Below, piece after piece: positions 54,121-62,532 of a stretch of DNA of 64,000 nt. Source of the DNA: an uncultured Actinomycetaceae bacterium (GTDB lineage Bacteria; Actinomycetota; Actinomycetes; Actinomycetales; Actinomycetaceae); assembly GCA_902464405.1 (NCBI GenBank), contig CABQJD010000005.1:1-64000 (forward strand), in the 5' to 3' direction. The position numbers and the translations under genes are program-made. The number at the start of each line of letters is the position of its first letter. Positions within the stretch are counted from its first letter, which is position 1. The notes under the pieces were generated by a model. It was given only the letters and a program-made list of their open reading frames with translations. It made no database searches and had not been told where the DNA came from.

Positions 54121-55044
54121 TTAGAAGCCAAGAATTTTAGCTGCTTGCTCTCTTTGGTGACGATTATGGGCTGCTCGGACAAGCTGCTTCGGGTGATCCG
54201 TGCTGATTGCGTCAACGCCTTCATTCCAAAGACGATATGCTTCACTGAAATCATTCACTCCGATTGCGCGCACTCCAATGCCCAGTGCGTGGGCGGTGGA
54301 GATAAGTCTTTGAGACAAAGCAGGATCGCTTAATAGCTCTTCCTCTTCTAAGGAGTATGGTAAGTGTATCCAGTTTGCCACGTGAATGCGAGGATCGGGG
54401 CGTTTATCTTCTCTTACAGCCTCAATAAATTCGCGCATCGTCTCCCAGCCGAGACTGCGCTGTAGAAGTGGAGTAGTGTGATCGCGAATATCTTCGAGCC
54501 ATGCGTCCCACGAGTGTGCGACGCAGATTCGCGTACCTGCCTTCATTTCGTTAATCAAAGAAATCATCGGCTCGATGGTGTTGTGCGAATGTATATTCAC
54601 AATAAACGATGCATTGGGAAATGTGCGCAACGCAGTTTCAAGCAATGCAATAGAATCTATTGTGCCGTGTGGGCCGTAGACGTGAACGCTGTCGCTAAGT
54701 TCGCGAAAAGTGAGGCTAGCTATACTTCCTGTTGAGTCGGTTGTGTCGGCTAAATCAGCACTGCGAGAGCAAACGAGCTTCCCATCTGCTGTGAGCTGTA
54801 CATCTGTTTCAAAGATGCGGCATCCCGCGGCGAATGCGGCAGAAAATGCAGTCATAGTGTTTTCAGGGTGAGTGAACGCTGATCCTCGATGAGCGATGAC
54901 TTGCATTGAAGGGTCTGCCCGATTGAAAGGTGGCAAAGGGCAGCTTAGTCGGTAAGCACGCCCAAGCACGGGTGATGAATGAAAAGGATTGCTTGGCTTT
55001 GATGATGGCAATGTGTGATATTGAGCTGGGTCAAGGCTGTGCAT
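54121..55044 (-). CDS. GDPD-like protein with degenerate catalytic HD motif
   Basis: The 307-residue protein has a glycerophosphodiester phosphodiesterase fold: VIAHRGSAFTHPENTMTAF (about residues 49-67), FETDVQLTADGKLVCS, and the later IGVRAIGVND and GVDAISTDHPKQLV. The second catalytic His, in HD of the usual VxHD, is replaced: here the sequence reads VCSRSADL. The rest of the site (HRG, E-N, E-D) is intact, so activity may be lost or changed. There is no signal peptide. ATG 55044 follows AAAGGAGG, which outweighs the in-frame start at 55101. Not linked to the ABC cluster. Confidence 0.85.
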   Translation of the reverse strand: MHSLDPAQYHTLPSSKPSNPFHSSPVLGRAYRLSCPLPPFNRADPSMQVIAHRGSAFTHPENTMTAFSAAFAAGCRIFETDVQLTADGKLVCSRSADLADTTDSTGSIASLTFRELSDSVHVYGPHGTIDSIALLETALRTFPNASFIVNIHSHNTIEPMISLINEMKAGTRICVAHSWDAWLEDIRDHTTPLLQRSLGWETMREFIEAVREDKRPDPRIHVANWIHLPYSLEEEELLSDPALSQRLISTAHALGIGVRAIGVNDFSEAYRLWNEGVDAISTDHPKQLVRAAHNRHQREQAAKILGF

Positions 55045-55184
55045 GCCGCCTCCTTTTCGCACGTGTGTGCACATCGTAATAGTTGCTGCATTTGCTGGCA
55101 CTGCAAGGTGTTGGAGCGCCGTGAGTTACTGCCTGTGAGGCATTCACTTATGCGCTCGCACTCTTCGTTGCTTACTGCAATGCT

Positions 55185-56495
55185 TTAATTGTACTTGAGT
55201 GAATTTACGTCGCATGAGCACTCAGTCGCAATTGAGATATTGCTTGCGATTTTTCCTTCTGCGCGAAGTTCAAGCAAGTGAGGCACTACGCGATCTCGCA
55301 AATGCCACGGGTCGATGGTGTTCACATAAATTTTTGTGCCTCCCTCAAAACCAGCGAGAGTTGAAACGCGCCATTTAATAAGTACCCGCCACGGCATATT
55401 TACATCTGCGTCGATCGGTTTTGTGTGCCATTCTTCATTGCTGGGGACGAGTGGGCCAGAGGCCGCGTGCATCGCATGAATAAGGTCACTCATTGCTCGC
55501 AGTTCTTCGCGAGGCATTTCCCACGGTTGGCAGAAGCGGGATCGACTGTAAATTTCCAGCGTCGGGTAGCGGTGGCCAAAACCTGCTAAAGCAACAGCGT
55601 GCTCATTTTCGGCGATAATGAGATTGTGGTAGCCCGCGTAATCGACTGCCGCTTCGTTGTAGAGGTTGGGATTAGCTCTTACCTTTTGAATCTCCATTTC
55701 TCCGTTAGCAGAACGTTGATCGATAGAGACGAGCTGTTTGTGCAGATGATCAAAGCTTGCGCCTGCGGGTTTGAGCCAGTTTTGAAATACTTGCACATAC
55801 CTTGCATAGCGATTTTGCTCATAGAGGTTGCGCATCGCATCTACTGTGAGGCGAATGTACCACTCGTGCTCTTGTGCTGTGAGAGTGCCAGCCGAAGCGA
55901 GATAGCTGGTGTCTAATGCGCCATCAATGAAATGCCTACGTCCAATAATGAGATCGTGTCCGCCGCCGAAGAAGCTTCGTGCGGCTTCTGTTTTTTCAAT
56001 TTCTGGCAGACCATCAAATTCTTCAGGGGAAAGTGAAGCTTTGAGCTTGTTGCGAAGCACCGACATCACGTGAGCGCGCCCTGCGGGGTCTGCCATATAT
56101 GCGTCCATACATTGGCGAGCATCGCGAGTGAGTTGGTAGCTGTAGTTTTTCTCCCAGTATTCAAAGGGGACGATCTCGAAGAGGTTGGGTACGCGGCGAA
56201 ATTCCCATTCACGTGAAAGGTTGTCGGCGCTCGTTGCTTGAATGATGACGGCGTCGTCACCGTGGCGCACGAGGCGGGCTTTTTCTGGTGGTGTTTCAAG
56301 AATCCTTTGAGTACAAAACGGGCAATGGTATCCGTGCTCGTCGGGAAGTACGGGTTTGGGTTCGGGAATGTTCATTTCAATTGGGCGGTTCGCACGCCCT
56401 GGGACTGTCCAAACTTCGGTGCCAGAAAAAGGGTTAGCTTGTTTTACTGTGCCATCAGCCATAATTGTGATTGGCGGCATAAATCCTTGAGACAT
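55185..56495 (-). CDS. DUF4921 family (galactose-1-phosphate uridylyltransferase-like) protein
   Basis: The 436-residue protein resembles GalT/HIT-type nucleotidyltransferases. A paired-Cys motif CPFC (about residue 59) and the catalytic histidine motif ASFDHLHKQLVS (about 258) are present, as are FEIVPFEYWEKN and HNLIIAENEHAVALAGFGHR. It is annotated in many actinobacteria as DUF4921. The donor/acceptor substrates are unknown; a sugar-nucleotide or nucleotidylyl transfer is likely from the fold. Confidence 0.88.
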   Translation of the reverse strand: MSQGFMPPITIMADGTVKQANPFSGTEVWTVPGRANRPIEMNIPEPKPVLPDEHGYHCPFCTQRILETPPEKARLVRHGDDAVIIQATSADNLSREWEFRRVPNLFEIVPFEYWEKNYSYQLTRDARQCMDAYMADPAGRAHVMSVLRNKLKASLSPEEFDGLPEIEKTEAARSFFGGGHDLIIGRRHFIDGALDTSYLASAGTLTAQEHEWYIRLTVDAMRNLYEQNRYARYVQVFQNWLKPAGASFDHLHKQLVSIDQRSANGEMEIQKVRANPNLYNEAAVDYAGYHNLIIAENEHAVALAGFGHRYPTLEIYSRSRFCQPWEMPREELRAMSDLIHAMHAASGPLVPSNEEWHTKPIDADVNMPWRVLIKWRVSTLAGFEGGTKIYVNTIDPWHLRDRVVPHLLELRAEGKIASNISIATECSCDVNSLKYN

Positions 56496-56605
56496 ATCTA
56501 TATTCTATCGTGTGATGTGCATTACTGAAACCCGTTGTTATTTGTGTTGAGTGCATCGAGCTGATCGGTTCTCGATGCTGAGCTGATTCTATGTACTCTT
56601 AGCTT

Positions 56606-57322
56606 GTGAAGAAAGAGTTGATTGAGGGAATAAGAGCGGGAATCCCTATAGGGTTGGGGTATTTTGCTGTGTCGCTGGCTGTAGGATTGTATTGGGCGCA
56701 GGCTGGTTTTACTCCGCTCACATCGATTATTTTTTCTGCAACGAGTTTTTCTAGTACGGGAGAATTTGCTTCTATCAGCATTATGGCAGCGAGTGGCGGC
56801 TTGGTTGAGTTGGCGCTTACGGCTGCGCTGGTTAATCTTCGATATTTGCTTATGAGCGCTTCACTTTCCCAGCGTTTGCCTAAGAACGTAGGTATTGGCG
56901 CTCGGTTCGCTATTGCACTGGGCGTCACCGACGAAATTTACGCAATAAATATCGGCAGGAAAAACCTTACTGCTGCTCACTATCTTGGTTCGATTATGCT
57001 GCCAATCACTGGCTGGTCTGCAGGCACCTTTATCGGCGCTCTGGCTGGTGACGCGCTGCCGGCATCGCTTAAGGCTGCTGCAGGAATTTTGCTCTATGCC
57101 ATGTTTGTTGCAATTATTGTGCCGCCGATTATGGGGTCCTCGCGAGTGGCAATTGTGGCTGCGATTGCGGCGGGAGTGTCGGTGATTTTAGCTTATGCGC
57201 CTGTAGTAAGTTTGCTGGCATTTGGGTGGCGAGTGATTATCGCAACATTGCTGGCTGCAGGGGTTGGGGCTACGTTCTTTCCGCTTTCTGCCGATTCTCG
57301 GTGTTGTGAAGGTGTGCAGTGA
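56606..57322 (+). CDS. azlC: AzlC-type branched-chain amino acid exporter subunit
   Basis: A 238-residue inner membrane protein with several helices. Family features are GIRAGIPIGLGYFAVSLAVGL at the N-terminus (shown shortened), IIFSATSFSSTGEFASI, NLRYLLMSASLSQR and GVTDEIYA. With AzlD it forms a branched-chain amino acid or related exporter. GTG at 56606 is the start and no clear Shine-Dalgarno precedes it. azlD begins 12 bases after its stop. Confidence 0.93.
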   Translation: MKKELIEGIRAGIPIGLGYFAVSLAVGLYWAQAGFTPLTSIIFSATSFSSTGEFASISIMAASGGLVELALTAALVNLRYLLMSASLSQRLPKNVGIGARFAIALGVTDEIYAINIGRKNLTAAHYLGSIMLPITGWSAGTFIGALAGDALPASLKAAAGILLYAMFVAIIVPPIMGSSRVAIVAAIAAGVSVILAYAPVVSLLAFGWRVIIATLLAAGVGATFFPLSADSRCCEGVQ

Positions 57323-57334
57323 GGTATGAAGTAA

Positions 57335-57670
57335 ATGGGCTCGATTGAATATGTGTTGTGGGCAATAGTGGTAACGGCAGTGGTGACGTATATGCTACGG
57401 GCACTTCCGCTTTTGCTGTTGCGTAAAGATATTGAATCTGCGTGGCTTAATTCTTTCTTGTATTACGTGCCGTGGGCTGTTTTGACGGCGATGGTCATTC
57501 CCTCTGTTTTTTCTGCTACAACTTCGCCATTTTCTGCAGGGATAGGGCTTGTTGGCGCAATTGTGCTTGCGATTGCGGGTCGATCTTTGATTTTTGTGAG
57601 TTTAGGGGCAGCGGCTCTTGTGTGGGCGGCAGAGGTTTGTATATGTGCGTCAAATATGCCGATACTTTGA
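57335..57670 (+). CDS. azlD: AzlD-type exporter small subunit
   Basis: A 111-residue protein with four hydrophobic segments, including AIVVTAVVTYMLRALPLLL and SFLYYVPWAVLTAMVIPSV, the standard AzlD pattern. It is required with AzlC for export. Its own start is ATG 57335. Confidence 0.92.
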   Translation: MGSIEYVLWAIVVTAVVTYMLRALPLLLLRKDIESAWLNSFLYYVPWAVLTAMVIPSVFSATTSPFSAGIGLVGAIVLAIAGRSLIFVSLGAAALVWAAEVCICASNMPIL

Positions 57671-57984
57671 ATCGTTTTTGATGCTGCCTGCGCTGCTCAC
57701 TTTTATTTTTAGCGTCGCTTTATGTGTTTTCACCTTCTGATCACTGATTGTGTGCTTCGTGTCGTGTGTTTGAAGATTGCTGCGCTTAAATTACTCTGAT
57801 TTTCAGAGATTGGGAATAAAATCGTAGAACTGAAAGTTGAGCCATATGGACTCAAGAAATGAAGAGTCGAATGGACGAAACTCCAATCGGTGATGCATAC
57901 TTGAGGAGAAGAAACTTAATAAAAACAGGGCAGATGTTGTGAAACTATTTAGGTCTCAGCATAACGCCCGAAAAGGAGATAAAA
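57671..57984 (+). promoter_or_regulatory. dnaK regulatory region with two HAIR-type HspR sites
   Basis: GTTGAGC-N7-ACTCAAG (57836-57856) fits the HspR inverted repeat CTTGAGT-N7-ACTCAAG with 12 of 14 matches. A second, weaker site CTTGAGG-N7-ACTTAAT lies at 57900-57920 (11 of 14). The operon encodes HspR itself, so feedback repression is expected. AAAAGGAG at 57972-57979 is the dnaK ribosome binding site. No other gene is seen in this gap. Confidence 0.85.
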
Positions 57985-59856
57985 ATGGCACGTGCAGTAG
58001 GTATTGACCTCGGTACAACAAACTCAGTCGTCACCGTTTTGGAAGGTGGCGAGCCGACAGTTATTGCGAACGCAGAAGGCGCTCGCACCACTCCATCTGT
58101 AGTTGGTTTTTCAAAGACTGGTGAAGTTCTAGTAGGTGAAATTGCTAAGCGTCAGGCGGTGACGAACGTAGAACGCACGATTTCGTCCGTCAAGCGTTAT
58201 ATGGGTGATTCGTCGTGGAATGTGAAAATTGACGATAAAACTTACAACCCGCAGCAAATTTCGGCGTTTATTCTTCAAAAGCTCAAAAAAGATGCGGAAG
58301 CATATCTTGGTGAGCCTGTCACTGATGCTGTGATCACGGTTCCTGCGTACTTTAACGACGCTCAGCGTCAGGCGACGAAAGATGCAGGGCAGATCGCAGG
58401 GCTGAACGTTCAGCGTATTGTGAACGAGCCAACTGCTGCCGCTTTGGCTTATGGGCTGGAAAAAGGAAAAGAAGATGAGCTGATTCTCGTCTTCGATCTT
58501 GGCGGCGGCACGTTCGACGTATCTTTGCTTGAAGTTGGTAAGGATGACGACGGCTTCTCCACAATTCAGGTACGAGCAACATCTGGCGATAATAAGCTCG
58601 GCGGTGACGATTGGGATCAGCGCATCGTCAATTGGCTCGTTGAGCAAGTGAAGAACGGTTATGGCGTTGACCTTTCGAAAGATAAAGTTGCTCTTCAGCG
58701 CCTCAAAGAAGCTGCTGAGCAGGCAAAGAAAGAGCTTAGCTCAGCGACATCGACGAGTATCACGCTTCAGTATCTTTCGATGACGGAAAATGGGCCGATT
58801 CATCTCGATGAGACGCTGACGAGAGCCAAGTTTGAGGATATGACGAAAGATCTTCTTGAGCGTACTAAGACTCCATTCCAGCAAGTTATTAGTGATGCTG
58901 GTATTAAGCTCAGCGAGATCGATCACGTTGTGCTCGTTGGAGGTTCAACGCGTATGCCAGCCGTTACTGATGTAGTAAAGGAACTCACTGGCGGGCGTGA
59001 GCCAAACAAGGGCGTCAATCCTGATGAGGTTGTGGCTGTAGGGGCTGCTTTGCAAGCTGGCGTGATTACGGGCGATCGCAAAGACGTATTGCTGATCGAC
59101 GTGACGCCTCTTTCTCTCGGTATTGAGACAAAAGGTGGCGTGATGACGAAGCTCATTGAGCGCAACACTGCAATCCCGACTAAGCGTTCTGAAGTATTCT
59201 CAACTGCTGAAGATAATCAGCCGAGCGTATTGATTCAGGTTTATCAGGGTGAGCGTACTTTTGCTCGCGATAATAAGTTGCTCGGCACGTTTGAGCTTAG
59301 TGGTATTGCGCCAGCTCCACGCGGCTTGCCGCAGATCGAGGTGACGTTTGATATTGATGCCAACGGTATTGTGCATGTGAGTGCTAAAGATCGCGGTACA
59401 GGCAAGGAACAGAGCATCACAATTACTGGCGGTTCGGCACTTTCGAAAGAAGATATTGAACGCATGGTGGCAGAAGCTGAAGCTCATGCTGCTGAAGACG
59501 AAAAGCGTAAAGAAGAGGCTGAAGTTCGCAATGTTGCCGAACAGCAGGTCTATTCCATCGATAAACTTCTCAACGAGAATGCTGATAAGCTCGACGATTC
59601 TGTTGTGAGCGATGTTCGTGAAGCGAACGACAAAGTGCGCACAGCTCTCGAAGGAGAAGATATTGAGGCGATCAAGGCAGCCCAAGAGGAATTGAATCAG
59701 AAGGCGCAAAAGATCGGTGAAGCTCTCTATGCTCAAGCACAAGCAGAGGCTGCTGCTGGAGAAACTGCGGGTGCTGACGGCACACAGGGCACCAACCCAG
59801 CTGACGACGATGTAGTAGATGCTGAAATCGTTGATGACGAGACCGACAACAAGTAG
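57985..59856 (+). CDS. dnaK: Chaperone DnaK (Hsp70)
   Basis: The 623-residue Hsp70 has the three actin-like phosphate motifs (GIDLGTTNSVVTVLEGG, VFDLGGGTFDVSLLE, VVLVGGSTRMPAVTD), the linker VLLIDVTPLSLGIET with substrate domain after about residue 365, and an acidic C-terminal tail ending in DDETDNK. It folds and protects proteins with DnaJ and GrpE. First gene of the HspR-controlled operon. Confidence 0.98.
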   Translation: MARAVGIDLGTTNSVVTVLEGGEPTVIANAEGARTTPSVVGFSKTGEVLVGEIAKRQAVTNVERTISSVKRYMGDSSWNVKIDDKTYNPQQISAFILQKLKKDAEAYLGEPVTDAVITVPAYFNDAQRQATKDAGQIAGLNVQRIVNEPTAAALAYGLEKGKEDELILVFDLGGGTFDVSLLEVGKDDDGFSTIQVRATSGDNKLGGDDWDQRIVNWLVEQVKNGYGVDLSKDKVALQRLKEAAEQAKKELSSATSTSITLQYLSMTENGPIHLDETLTRAKFEDMTKDLLERTKTPFQQVISDAGIKLSEIDHVVLVGGSTRMPAVTDVVKELTGGREPNKGVNPDEVVAVGAALQAGVITGDRKDVLLIDVTPLSLGIETKGGVMTKLIERNTAIPTKRSEVFSTAEDNQPSVLIQVYQGERTFARDNKLLGTFELSGIAPAPRGLPQIEVTFDIDANGIVHVSAKDRGTGKEQSITITGGSALSKEDIERMVAEAEAHAAEDEKRKEEAEVRNVAEQQVYSIDKLLNENADKLDDSVVSDVREANDKVRTALEGEDIEAIKAAQEELNQKAQKIGEALYAQAQAEAAAGETAGADGTQGTNPADDDVVDAEIVDDETDNK

Positions 59857-59950
59857 TAGATAACGGCGCCCTATTCTGGCACGATGTGCATGGTGAGTAC
59901 TCATGCCAGATTGGGCGCCGCTCTACTTAACCTCTGAGAAAGGGGATATG

Positions 59951-60577
59951 ATGGCAGATCAGCCAGCAGATATGCATAGCGGCGATGAGCAAGCTCAGGA
60001 TAATATCCGAAACGCGCATGAAAATGAGCATGAGACTGAGGCACTGCACGAGGCAGAAGTACCTGCAGACAATGCCGAGGAGGCGTCAGGAGAAAAATCG
60101 CAAGAAGAAGCTCCAGAGCTGAGCGAACTCGATCAAGCATTACTTAAAGTTGCGCAGCTTCAAGAGCAGCTTGCTCGCCGTAACGCCGATGTATACAACC
60201 TGCAGCAGGAATACAACGGGTACGTGAAGCGAGCAAAGGCAGACGCTTTGAATCAATACGAGCTTGGCAAAGCGAAAGTTCTTGAGTCTCTTATTGGAGT
60301 GCTGGATAACGCCTATTTGGCGCGTGAGCACGGAGATCTCGAAGGGCCAGCAGGAAAAGTTTTGCAAGAGCTGGAATCTACTCTTAGCACGAATTTTTCT
60401 ATGGAGCGTTTCGGTGCTGTCGCAGATGCATTTGACCCAGCGATACACGAGGCTCTTATGCATTCAACCAGCGCAGATGTAGAGTTTGAGCAGGTTCATA
60501 TGCTTATGCAACCAGGGTATCGCATAGGTGATAAAGTGCTGCGACCAGCGCGAGTAAGCGTAGTAAGCCCACAATAG
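59951..60577 (+). CDS. grpE: Nucleotide exchange factor GrpE
   Basis: The 208-residue protein has a long acidic, disordered N-terminus, then a coiled coil (LKVAQLQEQLARRNADVYNL) and the beta domain with FGAVADAFDPAIHEALM, VHMLMQPGYRIGDKVLRPARV. It exchanges nucleotide on DnaK. ATG 59951 has AAAGGGG at correct distance; the neighbouring ATG 59948 and the longer start at 59903 are less suited. It starts about 95 bases after dnaK. Confidence 0.95.
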   Translation: MADQPADMHSGDEQAQDNIRNAHENEHETEALHEAEVPADNAEEASGEKSQEEAPELSELDQALLKVAQLQEQLARRNADVYNLQQEYNGYVKRAKADALNQYELGKAKVLESLIGVLDNAYLAREHGDLEGPAGKVLQELESTLSTNFSMERFGAVADAFDPAIHEALMHSTSADVEFEQVHMLMQPGYRIGDKVLRPARVSVVSPQ

Positions 60578-60644
60578 TGGGGAGCTTAAAATCGAGCGAA
60601 CTGAGTTCGCAGTAGAATGTGCTTTTTCTTTTCCTTCTTTTGCA

Positions 60645-60655
60645 GGGGGGGGGGG
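60645..60655 (+). repeat. Poly-G tract of eleven G in the grpE-dnaJ gap
   Basis: A pyrimidine-rich stretch (CTTTTTCTTTTCCTTCTTTTG) is followed by eleven consecutive G (60645-60655) and then AAGAAGAAC. The run is outside coding sequence, 77 bases before the dnaJ start, and may influence mRNA structure or length of the leader. Sequencing error in run length is possible. Confidence 0.9.
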
Positions 60656-60670
60656 AAGAAGAACAGAAAC

Positions 60671-60708
60671 TAAAGATAGCTGTGTTTATTAAAGATAGCT
60701 GTGCTTAT
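60671..60708 (+). repeat. Tandem 19-bp repeat in the dnaJ leader
   Basis: TAAAGATAGCTGTGTTTAT (60671-60689) is immediately followed by TAAAGATAGCTGTGCTTAT (60690-60708), one mismatch. The second copy ends 10 bases before the GAGGAGG ribosome binding site of dnaJ. It looks like a recent local duplication. Confidence 0.9.
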
Positions 60709-60731
60709 AGATAAAAGAGGAGGTGGTGCAC

Positions 60732-61796
60732 ATGGCAAGTCAAGATTGGGTCACAAAAGATTTTTACGCAGCGCTTGGAGTGCGCAAGTCTGCCACCCAA
60801 GACGATATTAAAAAAGCGTATCGAAAGTTGGCGCGCAAGTATCACCCAGATCAAAATCAGGGCGATAAATCTGCCGAAGAAAAATTTAAGGAAATTTCTG
60901 AGGCATATCAAGTGCTGAGCAACGAGGATGATCGCAAGCAGTATGATGCAATTCGAGCAATGAGCGCTGGCGGCGCGCGATTCTCTGCTGGCTCGGGAGC
61001 TGGCAGCGCAGGTGGTTTTGAAGACGTGTTTGGCTCAATGTTTGGTGGGGGCGGCAACGTTCGTTTCTCTACAAACGGAGGGCAAGCTCCTGGCTTCGAT
61101 GATATTCTCTCTAATATTTTTGGCGCTGGTGCTCCCTCGCGTAATGGAAATGCTGGGTACGGACCAGCTGGTTTCAGTTCTGCATCTGGGCAGTCGTCTG
61201 CTGGAGGTTTTGGTAGTTTCTTACGTAGGCCTCAGCGTGGCGCAGATGTGAATTCGCGTATCTCTATTCCACTGCGTGACGCAGTCTCTGGCGTCACTGT
61301 GAAAGTATCAATTGGCAGTGGAGTGCATTTACGAAACGTCACTGCAAAAATTCCAGCAGGCGTAGCCGACGGGCAGAAAATTCGTATTGCAGGCAAAGGT
61401 GAGGCTGGTCAAAACGGTGGCGCCCCAGGCGATATTATCGTCACTGTACATGTGGAACCGCACCCTGTGTATGAGCTTAAAAGTAAAGATGTATACGTGA
61501 ATGTGCCTGTGAGTTTTGATGAAGCTGCATTAGGAGCGGTGGTTGAGGTGCCCACTCTCAGCGGAGACATGGTAAAAGTGAAAATTCCTGCTGGGTCGAG
61601 CACAGATAAGCTCTTGCGCGTGAAAGGGCAGGGAATGAAGTCTGCGCGCGGCAGTGTGGGAGATATGTATGTGCGTGTGAAAGTGATTGTGCCGAAGTCT
61701 CTATCTCAAGAGAGCAGGCAGGCAATTGAGGCTTTCCGCGATACGATGGGAGCAGCCGATCCACGTGCTGAATTCCGCGATATGGCAAAAGTGTAG
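60732..61796 (+). CDS. DnaJ-type co-chaperone without zinc finger (CbpA-like)
   Basis: The 354-residue protein has a J domain (DFYAALGVRKSATQDDIKKAY, HPD in KYHPDQNQGD, about residues 10-75) then a Gly/Ser/Phe-rich region (about 80-170) and the C-terminal beta domains (SRISIPLRDAVSGVTVKV; VEPHPVYELKSKDVYVNVPV). The four CxxCxGxG zinc repeats of full DnaJ are absent. It is in the position of dnaJ1 of actinobacterial dnaK operons. ATG 60732 follows GAGGAGG; GTG 60723 overlaps that site. It activates DnaK ATPase by its HPD. Confidence 0.93.
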   Translation: MASQDWVTKDFYAALGVRKSATQDDIKKAYRKLARKYHPDQNQGDKSAEEKFKEISEAYQVLSNEDDRKQYDAIRAMSAGGARFSAGSGAGSAGGFEDVFGSMFGGGGNVRFSTNGGQAPGFDDILSNIFGAGAPSRNGNAGYGPAGFSSASGQSSAGGFGSFLRRPQRGADVNSRISIPLRDAVSGVTVKVSIGSGVHLRNVTAKIPAGVADGQKIRIAGKGEAGQNGGAPGDIIVTVHVEPHPVYELKSKDVYVNVPVSFDEAALGAVVEVPTLSGDMVKVKIPAGSSTDKLLRVKGQGMKSARGSVGDMYVRVKVIVPKSLSQESRQAIEAFRDTMGAADPRAEFRDMAKV

Positions 61797-61804
61797 GGGG
61801 AGTG

Positions 61805-62398
61805 ATGGTAAAAGTTCAACGTACCGCACCTATTTTGACAGTGAGTGTGGCGGCTGAGCTTGCAGGTATGCATCCCCAGACTGTGCGCCAATATGATCGC
61901 CTTGGTTTAGTGGTGGCTCACCGCACTCAAGGAGGTGGGCGGCGCTATTCTCTTGCGGACGTCGATAAACTCATCGAGATCCAGCGTTTGAGCCAAGAAG
62001 AAGGAATTAACCTTGCAGGTATTGCTCGAATTATAGCTCTGCAGCGCACAGTCGAAGAGCTTGAAGAAAAAAACGAGCGCCTAGAAAAACGCATGGATCG
62101 ACTGCGGGAGCTTGGCAGTCAAATGAAAGATGAGCTTGCCCATCATGCTGTTCGAGATAGCCGAGTATTTGCTGCCACTTCAAATGGCGATGTGACGATG
62201 GCAGAAGGAATTGAATTGCTTCGCCGTGTGCTCAGACATCAGGCGGCTGCTTCCTTCGATCCTAGTGAAGCTGATTCTACCAGCCCTCACAATAGCAATC
62301 ATGATCGCCTTCGCGGCGCAGATAGTTCTACTTCTGGTGGAGACGTCGTGATGTGGCGTCCGTATACTCTCACTCGTATTTCTCTTAGCAGAAAATAG
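61805..62398 (+). CDS. hspR: MerR-type heat shock repressor HspR
   Basis: The 197-residue protein has a MerR-family winged helix (LTVSVAAELAGMHPQTVRQYDRLGLV, about residues 11-36; GGGRRYSLADVDKL), then a coiled-coil (TVEELEEKNERLEKRMDRL). It is the last gene of the dnaK operon, which carries HAIR sites upstream, so it should repress its own operon. The tail from about residue 125 is polar and unlike shorter HspR proteins (about 130-150). ATG 61805 follows AGGGGGAG, just after the dnaJ stop. Confidence 0.94.
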   Translation: MVKVQRTAPILTVSVAAELAGMHPQTVRQYDRLGLVVAHRTQGGGRRYSLADVDKLIEIQRLSQEEGINLAGIARIIALQRTVEELEEKNERLEKRMDRLRELGSQMKDELAHHAVRDSRVFAATSNGDVTMAEGIELLRRVLRHQAAASFDPSEADSTSPHNSNHDRLRGADSSTSGGDVVMWRPYTLTRISLSRK

Positions 62399-62532
62399 CT
62401 CATGTAAATCTTGCCGAGGAAGATTGAGCAAAGCTAAGGCGCGCTTTTGAGTATTATATGTATTTAGCTCAGAGCAAGTGAGTCGAGTAAGTATATTGTT
62501 ACTTGGCATATATGGTGAGGAAGAGGCGCATT

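Noticed and set aside
59200..59904. 234-codon minus-strand frame inside dnaK
   Set aside because: Opposite-strand shadow caused by codon bias in dnaK; no family features.
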